Assembly (NCBI GenBank): GCA_903873995.1 | Contig: CAIQQQ010000382.1 | Coordinates: 1-42,357, forward strand | Direction: 5' to 3' | DNA: 42,357 bases | Source: an uncultured Rhodospirillales bacterium | Lineage (GTDB): Bacteria; Pseudomonadota; Alphaproteobacteria; Acetobacterales; Acetobacteraceae | Part shown: positions 36,672-42,357 of the stretch, piece after piece | Numbering within the stretch: position 1 is the first letter of the stretch | Layout of the letters: each line of letters opens with the position of its first letter | Program-made: the position numbers and the translations under genes | The notes under the pieces: generated by a model | The model's database searches: none | Told to the model about the DNA's origin: nothing | What the model saw: only the letters and a program-made list of their open reading frames with translations

Positions 36672-37556
36672 ATGACCATGATCCCCACAGAACGCGCCGA
36701 ATTCTCCGCCATTGTTGATCGCGAGCCGCTGAAGCTGCCAGGCGATGCGCGGATTATCGTATGGACCATTGTCAACTATGAGGTCTGGGACATTTCCCGA
36801 CCGATGGCGCGTCAGGTCATCCCACCGCCGACCGGTCAGGTGATGCTGCCAGATGTCCCGAACTGGTCGTGGCATGAATACGGCATGCGCGTCGGCGCGT
36901 GGCGGTTCTTCGATCTCTACAAGAAATTGGGCATCCGCCCCACCCTCGCCCTCAACGCCCGTGTCTGCGTCGACTATCCGCGTGTGGCGCAAGAGGCCCG
37001 TGACGCCGGATGGGAGTTCATGGGCCATTCCTACGAGCAGATGCCGATCCAAAAAGTCGATGACCAAAAGGCGATGATCGCCAAATCGATGGACACCATC
37101 GCAGCCTTCACTGGCAAGCGCCCGGCCGGTTGGCTTGGCCCTGGCCTGACACAGACGCTCGACACGCCAGAGAACCTCGTGGAAGCCGGCGTAAAATACA
37201 TCGGTGACTGGGTCTATGACGACGAGCCGACAGTGATCAAAACCGACAATGGCCCGCTGGTCACCCTGCCCTACACCGTCGAGTGCAATGACATCCCCGC
37301 GATGATCGTGCAGCACCACGAGGCTGCCTATTGGCGGCAGAAATGCATCGACCAGTTCGATCGTCTCTGGCTCGAAGGAGCCGAACGACCGCGCATCATG
37401 TCAATTGCGATCCACCCCTATATTTCGGGTCAACCATTCCGGATCAAATATCTCGAGGAGATCTACGAGTACATCAACCGTCATGCCGGCGTGGTACACA
37501 TGAATGGAGAAGAGATCTACCACTGGTACAACGGCATCAAGAAGGTGCACGTGTGA
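36672..37556 (+). CDS. Polysaccharide deacetylase / PuuE-like metal-dependent hydrolase
   Basis: ...SWHEYGMRVGAWRFFDLYKKLGIRPTLALNARVCVDYPRVAQEARDAGWEFMGHSYEQMPIQ..., RPAGWLGPGLTQTLDTPENLVEAGVKYIGDWVYDDEP. Confidence 0.9.
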   Translation: MTMIPTERAEFSAIVDREPLKLPGDARIIVWTIVNYEVWDISRPMARQVIPPPTGQVMLPDVPNWSWHEYGMRVGAWRFFDLYKKLGIRPTLALNARVCVDYPRVAQEARDAGWEFMGHSYEQMPIQKVDDQKAMIAKSMDTIAAFTGKRPAGWLGPGLTQTLDTPENLVEAGVKYIGDWVYDDEPTVIKTDNGPLVTLPYTVECNDIPAMIVQHHEAAYWRQKCIDQFDRLWLEGAERPRIMSIAIHPYISGQPFRIKYLEEIYEYINRHAGVVHMNGEEIYHWYNGIKKVHV

Positions 37557-37654
37557 TCGGCGATGGCCTGCCGCGGTCCAGGGCCGCATGGCATCATCAT
37601 GTGCAGAGCGTGTGCCTGTGACGACACTGTTCCGTGGGAGCTAGAGCAGTGCTG

Positions 37655-38500
37655 ATGTTTCAGTTGCTGAACGGTATGACCTTTGCAGCCCTGCTGTTCG
37701 TGGTCGCGTCTGGCTTCACATTGATCTTTGGCCTGTTGCGCATCGTCAATCTGGCGCACGGCGCCCTTTATCTGTTCGGCGGCTATGTCGGTTTCACCGT
37801 TGGCGGGATCGCCGGCAGTTTCGTCGTGGCGGCGATCTCGGCGATGATCTTTGTTGCCGCAGCCGGACTGGTGCTTGACCGCGGAGTGCTGCGCCTCGTG
37901 CGTGGTGGCGAGTTGCGGCAGGTGATGCTCACGCTGGGCGTGGCCTTCGTGCTCAACGACGCCGGGTTGGTGATATGGGGGGGAGACACGCTGACTGTGC
38001 CAACGCCGGAAGCGCTGCAGGGTGCAGTGGTGATCGGCTCGCTGTTCTACCCGAAATTTCGCCTGTTTGTGCTTGCCATGGGAATTGCGGTGTTCGCTGG
38101 CCTCTGGCTGCTCCTCAACAAAACGCGGCTGGGAGCGTTGATCCGTGCCGGGGTGGACGACCGGGAAATGGTCGAGGCCTGCGGGATCAACATCAAACGA
38201 GTGTTTCTGGTAACGTTCATGTTGGGCTCGGCCCTGGCCGGATTGGGCGGCGTCCTGGGGGGCACGTTCCTCGCACTCTACCCAGGGGCGGATGCGGAGA
38301 TCCTGGTGTTCAGCCTCGCAGTGGTCATTATCGGCGGGCGCGGCTCGCTGGTGGGCGCCGCGACCGGCGCCTTGCTGATTGGGCTGCTCAACACGTTCGG
38401 CCAGGTCTGGTTTCCCCAACTGGCGTATTTCGTGATCTTCGGCCCCATGGCAGCGTTGCTGGCCTTCCGCCCGCTCGGGCTGTTCGGGAAGGAAGCGTGA
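37655..38500 (+). CDS. Branched-chain amino acid-type ABC transporter permease (LivH family)
   Basis: LLNGMTFAALLFVVASGFTLIFGLLRIVNLAHGALYLFGGYVG...; GGRGSLVGAATGALLIGLLNTFG. A GTG start at 37634 is possible. Confidence 0.93.
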   Translation: MFQLLNGMTFAALLFVVASGFTLIFGLLRIVNLAHGALYLFGGYVGFTVGGIAGSFVVAAISAMIFVAAAGLVLDRGVLRLVRGGELRQVMLTLGVAFVLNDAGLVIWGGDTLTVPTPEALQGAVVIGSLFYPKFRLFVLAMGIAVFAGLWLLLNKTRLGALIRAGVDDREMVEACGINIKRVFLVTFMLGSALAGLGGVLGGTFLALYPGADAEILVFSLAVVIIGGRGSLVGAATGALLIGLLNTFGQVWFPQLAYFVIFGPMAALLAFRPLGLFGKEA

Positions 38501-39402
38501 TCCGAATCCTCTCGCCGGTTCTGATTGGCATCGCAGCCTTGGCGCCGCTGGTGCTGCCAACCTACTTCGTCTCGGTGGCGACACAGATCCTGATCTTTGC
38601 CGTGCTCGCCATGGCCGTCGATTTGCTTGCCGGGTTCACCGGGCGCACGCCGCTGTGCCATGGGGCGATCTTCGGAACGTCCGCCTATGTCACGATCTAC
38701 GCCGCCTCCGTCGTGGGCTGGCCAATAGGGCTTGCGATGCTGACCGGCATTCTGGCTGCCACATGTCTGGCGATGGTGTTCGGATTGCTCGCGGTGCGCA
38801 CCAGCGGGGTGTATTTCCTGTTGCTGACCCTCGCACTCGGCCTGATCGTCTGGGGCGTCTGTCTGCGCTGGACTGAGATCACCGGCGGCGAGAACGGGTT
38901 GCGGGCGCAGTTGCGCGAGGACCTCGGTCTTTCGACCCGCCAGCTCTACGTCGCGGTGCTGGTGACGGTGCTGTGCGCCACAGCTGCAATGTGGCGACTG
39001 GTGCGATCACCGTTCGGTCTCACCATGCGCGGCATCAAGGAAGGCGAGGGCCGCATGGCCAGCCTGGGCTATGACGTGACGCTGCATTTGCTCATCGCCT
39101 TCACGGCGTCCGGATTTTTCGCGGGCGTCGCCGGCGCCCTTTATGCTGTGTTCAACGACTTCGCCAGCCCCTCGATCGTGCAGTTGTCATCCTCTGTGCA
39201 GGGTCTTCTGATGGCGATTGTCGGTGGCGTTGGAACGTTGTTTGGCGGTTTTGTGGGGGCCTTCGTGATCATCGCGATGGAGCAGACCGTCAGTGCCTTC
39301 ACAGAGCGCTGGCCCACAGTGCTGGGGCTGACGTTCATTCTCATGATGATCTTCGCCCCAGAAGGGGTGGTGGGAAAAGCCCGGCTGCTGTTGAAGCGTT
39401 AG
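38497..39402 (+). CDS. Branched-chain amino acid-type ABC transporter permease (LivM family; GTG start)
   Basis: LAMAVDLLAGFTGRTPLCHGAIFGTSAYV..., VVGGVGTLFGG-type motif (IVGGVGTLFGGFVGAFVI). Confidence 0.93.
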   Translation: MIRILSPVLIGIAALAPLVLPTYFVSVATQILIFAVLAMAVDLLAGFTGRTPLCHGAIFGTSAYVTIYAASVVGWPIGLAMLTGILAATCLAMVFGLLAVRTSGVYFLLLTLALGLIVWGVCLRWTEITGGENGLRAQLREDLGLSTRQLYVAVLVTVLCATAAMWRLVRSPFGLTMRGIKEGEGRMASLGYDVTLHLLIAFTASGFFAGVAGALYAVFNDFASPSIVQLSSSVQGLLMAIVGGVGTLFGGFVGAFVIIAMEQTVSAFTERWPTVLGLTFILMMIFAPEGVVGKARLLLKR

Positions 39403-39437
39403 GCACAGTGAGACTGCAACCAGATGGAGACAGGATT

Positions 39438-40703
39438 ATGACGAAGTTGTTGACCAGCCGCCGCTCTCTGCTCAAATCATCGGCTGCCGCCGCTGGCGCG
39501 ATCGGCATGCCTTCATTGGTGCGCGCCGCAGATGCCGCGCGTCCGATCCGTATCGGTCTGCTCGCGCCGTTGACTGGTGTGATTGCCGCGGGGGGCAAAG
39601 AGCTGGTCGAGGGCTTCCAGATGTATTGGGAGCAAGTCGGCATGATGGCGGGTACCCGCAAGGTCGAGATCGTCATCGAGGACGACGCCTCCAATCCAGA
39701 CACCGCGCTGCAGAAGGCGCGCCGTCTGGTCGAGCAGGCCAATGTCGATTTCCTGTTCGGCAATATCCTGGCCAATACCGGATTGGCTGTTGCCAATTAT
39801 GTCAAAAACACCGGAACGCCGTATTTCATCCCCGTCATTGCCGCCGACGATCTCACCCAGCGCACCCGAATCCCGAACGTCATTCGGGTGGCAGGCTACA
39901 CCGCCAGCCAGACCGCACATCCGCTGGGCGACTGGGCCTACAAGCAGGGCTACCGCCACGTCGCGACGATCAGCCAGGACTACACCTTCGGCCACGAGCA
40001 ATGCGGTGGGTTCGCACAGGTGTTCACCGAGGCGGGTGGGAAAATTGTCCAGCAGTTCTGGCACCCGCTGAACACATCCGATTTCAGTTCCTATCTGGGC
40101 CAGCTCGTCACTGCCGGGGCGGACGCGATCTTTGCCATGGAGACCGGCGCGGATTCAACGAGGTTTATCCAGCAATATGCGAGCTTCGGGCTGAAGGGCC
40201 GCATACCGTTGCTTGGATCAATGAACGCCACTGACCAATCTGTGATCCGCACCATGGGGGCCGATGCAGAGGGCATCATTTCCTGCGCGCATTTTGCCGA
40301 GGGATCGACCGATCCGGTCACGGTGAAATTCGTTGCCGACTACGAGAAACGGTATCAGAAGCTGCCCTCGATCTACGGTTTCTCACATTACTCCGGTGCG
40401 ATGTGGGTCGATGAGGCGTTGGGCAAGATCCGCGGCAACGTAGAGGACCGCGCGCTTTTCCTGAAGACCGTGCTCGCAACAGAACTCGTGGGCTCACCGC
40501 TCGGCAAGACCGTCAAGCTCGATGCCTATGGCAATCCGGTTTATGACGTGATGGTTCGCAAAGTGGTCAAGCGGCCCGATGGTAAATTGTGGAACGAGCC
40601 GTTCGAGACCTATCCGCAGGTGTCACAGTTCTGGAAATACGATCCTGAGACCTACATGAAGCAGCCACCGTATTCCCGGACATTCCAGGGTATAAAGGCC
40701 TGA
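39438..40703 (+). CDS. Liv-type ABC transporter substrate-binding protein
   Basis: Tat-like SRRSLLKSSAAAAGAIGMP leader; IRIGLLAPLTGVIAAGGKELVEGFQMYWEQVG; FGNILANTGLAVANYVKNTGTPYFIP. Confidence 0.93.
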   Translation: MTKLLTSRRSLLKSSAAAAGAIGMPSLVRAADAARPIRIGLLAPLTGVIAAGGKELVEGFQMYWEQVGMMAGTRKVEIVIEDDASNPDTALQKARRLVEQANVDFLFGNILANTGLAVANYVKNTGTPYFIPVIAADDLTQRTRIPNVIRVAGYTASQTAHPLGDWAYKQGYRHVATISQDYTFGHEQCGGFAQVFTEAGGKIVQQFWHPLNTSDFSSYLGQLVTAGADAIFAMETGADSTRFIQQYASFGLKGRIPLLGSMNATDQSVIRTMGADAEGIISCAHFAEGSTDPVTVKFVADYEKRYQKLPSIYGFSHYSGAMWVDEALGKIRGNVEDRALFLKTVLATELVGSPLGKTVKLDAYGNPVYDVMVRKVVKRPDGKLWNEPFETYPQVSQFWKYDPETYMKQPPYSRTFQGIKA

Positions 40704-41503
40704 TGTTCGAAGCCCCGGTTCTTTCGCTGTCAAACATCACGGTCGCTTTCGGCGCGCTCAAAGCGGTCCACGATGTTTCGCTGAAGCTTCGGCTGGGCGA
40801 GCGGCGAGCGGTGCTGGGGCCGAACGGCGCAGGCAAGACGACGTTGTTCAACGCGATCACCGGCAGCACGCGCGCGAGTTCTGGGCGCGTCGTGTTCGAG
40901 GGTGTCGACATGACCCGGATGAGCCCGCAGCGACGGGCGCATTTGGGTGTCGCGCGGACGTTCCAGATTACCAATCTGTTCGCCGAATTGAGCGTGTTGG
41001 AGAATATGCGGCTCGCAGCGCGCGGGCTGTCCTGGCGCAAATTCTCGTTGATGGGCCGCGATCGCCTGAGCCACACCGAGGCGGCGCAGGTGGAGGCCGC
41101 GCTGGCGGCCTCGCATCTGGTCGGGCGTGAAGCGACTGTCGTACGAGAGATGTCCTATGGCGAGCAGCGCCAGCTTGAAGTGGCCATGGCGCTCGTCGGC
41201 ACGCCGCGCATGCTGCTCCTCGACGAACCTGCAGCCGGGCTGTCGCCCGCCGAGCGCACGCACGTTGCCGCCATCATTCGCAACCTCCCCCGCAATCTGA
41301 CGGTGGTCCTGATCGAACACGACATGGACCTGGCGCTGGGCCTCGTCGATTCGGTGACGGTGATGCAAAACGGACGGGTGATTGTCGAAGCCGCGCCGGA
41401 TGAAATCCGCAATCATCCACTGGTCCAGGAGGTCTACCTCGGCAAACCACACGGGGTCGGCGAAGCGGAGCAGGAAGGCAGAGCCAATGCTCATACTGTC
41501 TGA
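40703..41503 (+). CDS. Liv-type ABC transporter ATP-binding protein (LivG family)
   Basis: GPNGAGKTTLFNAITG, MSYGEQRQLEVAMAL, MLLLDEPAAGLSPAE. Confidence 0.94.
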   Translation: MFEAPVLSLSNITVAFGALKAVHDVSLKLRLGERRAVLGPNGAGKTTLFNAITGSTRASSGRVVFEGVDMTRMSPQRRAHLGVARTFQITNLFAELSVLENMRLAARGLSWRKFSLMGRDRLSHTEAAQVEAALAASHLVGREATVVREMSYGEQRQLEVAMALVGTPRMLLLDEPAAGLSPAERTHVAAIIRNLPRNLTVVLIEHDMDLALGLVDSVTVMQNGRVIVEAAPDEIRNHPLVQEVYLGKPHGVGEAEQEGRANAHTV

Positions 41504-42191
41504 TATTCAAAGCTATTACGGTGCCGCACACGTGCTTCAGGGCGTTTCCTTGAACGTAGGCCGCGGCGAGATTGTGGGCCTCCTCGGCCGCAATGGCATG
41601 GGCAAAACGACAACCATCCGGTCAATCATGAACCTCCGCGCCCCGGAGGTTCGCAGCGGCGAGGTGTCTTACAATGGCACGAAGCTCAACGGTCTGCCGC
41701 CGCATGAGATCGCAAAGCGCCGTATTGCGCTCGTGCCACAAGGACGTAGGTTGTTTGCCTCGCTATCGGTCACAGAACATCTCACGATGCTCAAACCGCC
41801 CAATACGAGACATGGCTGGACTTTGGAACGTGCCTTCCAAACCTTCCCGCGTTTGGCCGAGCGGCGTCGTCATCGTGGCAACCAGCTCTCCGGCGGCGAG
41901 CGGCAGATGCTTGCAGTGGCGCGTGCACTGATGCTGGACCCAGAGGTCATGCTGATGGACGAACCATCCGAAGGTCTGGCGCCTGTGATGGTGCAACATC
42001 TGGAGACAGTCATCGCCGGTCTGCGCAGCGAGGGAATGGGAATATTACTTGTCGAGCAGAATCTCTATAGTGCACTGACCTTATGCGACCGGATCTACCT
42101 CATTGAGACCGGCCGTATTGCATATCACGGCAGCACCGCGAACCTAAGGGCCAATCCGGAGATCCTCGAACGCTATCTTGGCGTTCACTAA
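41487..42191 (+). CDS. Liv-type ABC transporter ATP-binding protein (LivF family)
   Basis: GRNGMGKTTTIRSIMNL, LSGGERQMLAVARALM, MLMDEPSEGLAPVMV. Confidence 0.94.
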   Translation: MLILSDIQSYYGAAHVLQGVSLNVGRGEIVGLLGRNGMGKTTTIRSIMNLRAPEVRSGEVSYNGTKLNGLPPHEIAKRRIALVPQGRRLFASLSVTEHLTMLKPPNTRHGWTLERAFQTFPRLAERRRHRGNQLSGGERQMLAVARALMLDPEVMLMDEPSEGLAPVMVQHLETVIAGLRSEGMGILLVEQNLYSALTLCDRIYLIETGRIAYHGSTANLRANPEILERYLGVH

Positions 42192-42329
42192 CAGCCTGTA
42201 GGATTGACCATTTTCACGCAAAAATCATCGATCTCGCCTGAATATTACGACATTTACGGATACCGGAAGTCCTCTAGGAATTTGAATATTGCGCGGAGGG
42301 TCGATTCTTAACCCCAATCCGACAGGCTG
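42192..42329. mobile_element. Candidate 138-bp MITE, starting directly after the LivF stop codon
   Basis: 15-bp terminal inverted repeats cagcctgtaggattg (42192-42206) and caatccgacaggctg (42315-42329), one mismatch; AT-richer non-coding interior. Confidence 0.55.
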
Positions 42330-42357
42330 CTAGTGTCGTGATTCTGAAATTCGCAGG
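42330..42357. repeat. Partial copy of the CTAG-bounded palindrome seen at 55-109
   Basis: 28 nt, exact reverse complement of 82-109; continues past the window end. Confidence 0.9.

Noticed and set aside
35886-37319. 477-aa minus-strand ORF opposite the hydrolases
   Set aside because: Antisense to the isochorismatase-like and deacetylase genes; composition not protein-like.
1-42357. tRNA, rRNA or prophage genes
   Set aside because: No cloverleaf with conserved TTCGA/TTCAA arm, rRNA signature or phage structural protein was recognised by reading; a tRNAscan/Rfam run would be needed to exclude small RNAs.

Overview
The window is GC-rich alphaproteobacterial DNA; protein and repeat style suggest an Acetobacteraceae/Rhodospirillales-like genome, but that assignment is inference. 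Left edge: a cluster of short palindromes with an intact-looking IS5-family (IS427-like) element that has a programmed -1 frameshift layout. Core part (about 1.4-15.5 kb): a DegP/HtrA protease with a two-component system, a YdbH-YnbE-YdbL envelope operon, dodecin, a cytochrome b561-diheme c fusion / SHP (DUF1924) / diheme c cluster, DedA, two glycosyltransferases and a second two-component system. An IS3-family remnant separates this from a large sugar-catabolism locus (16.2-33.3 kb): ThuA, Gfo/Idh, xylA and xylB on the minus strand; a divergent TIM-barrel / Gfo-Idh / Gfo-Idh / TIM-barrel / ABC transporter / PhyH-dioxygenase operon; a second sugar ABC transporter; and a ROK regulator. One ABC permease carries an in-frame amber codon 39 codons before its conserved end. 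After a low-complexity region with a probable lineage-specific hypothetical protein, the last 7.5 kb holds an alpha/beta hydrolase, an isochorismatase-like hydrolase, a polysaccharide-deacetylase-like hydrolase and a complete Liv-type ABC transporter, followed by a candidate 138-bp MITE. The last 28 nt of the window are the exact reverse complement of nt 82-109. The best candidates for undescribed biology are the double TIM-barrel/double Gfo-Idh sugar pathway with its divergent promoter/operator region, and the hydrolase-trio/Liv operon. No tRNA, rRNA or CRISPR array was recognised. All family calls come from reading the protein sequences; no database search was run.
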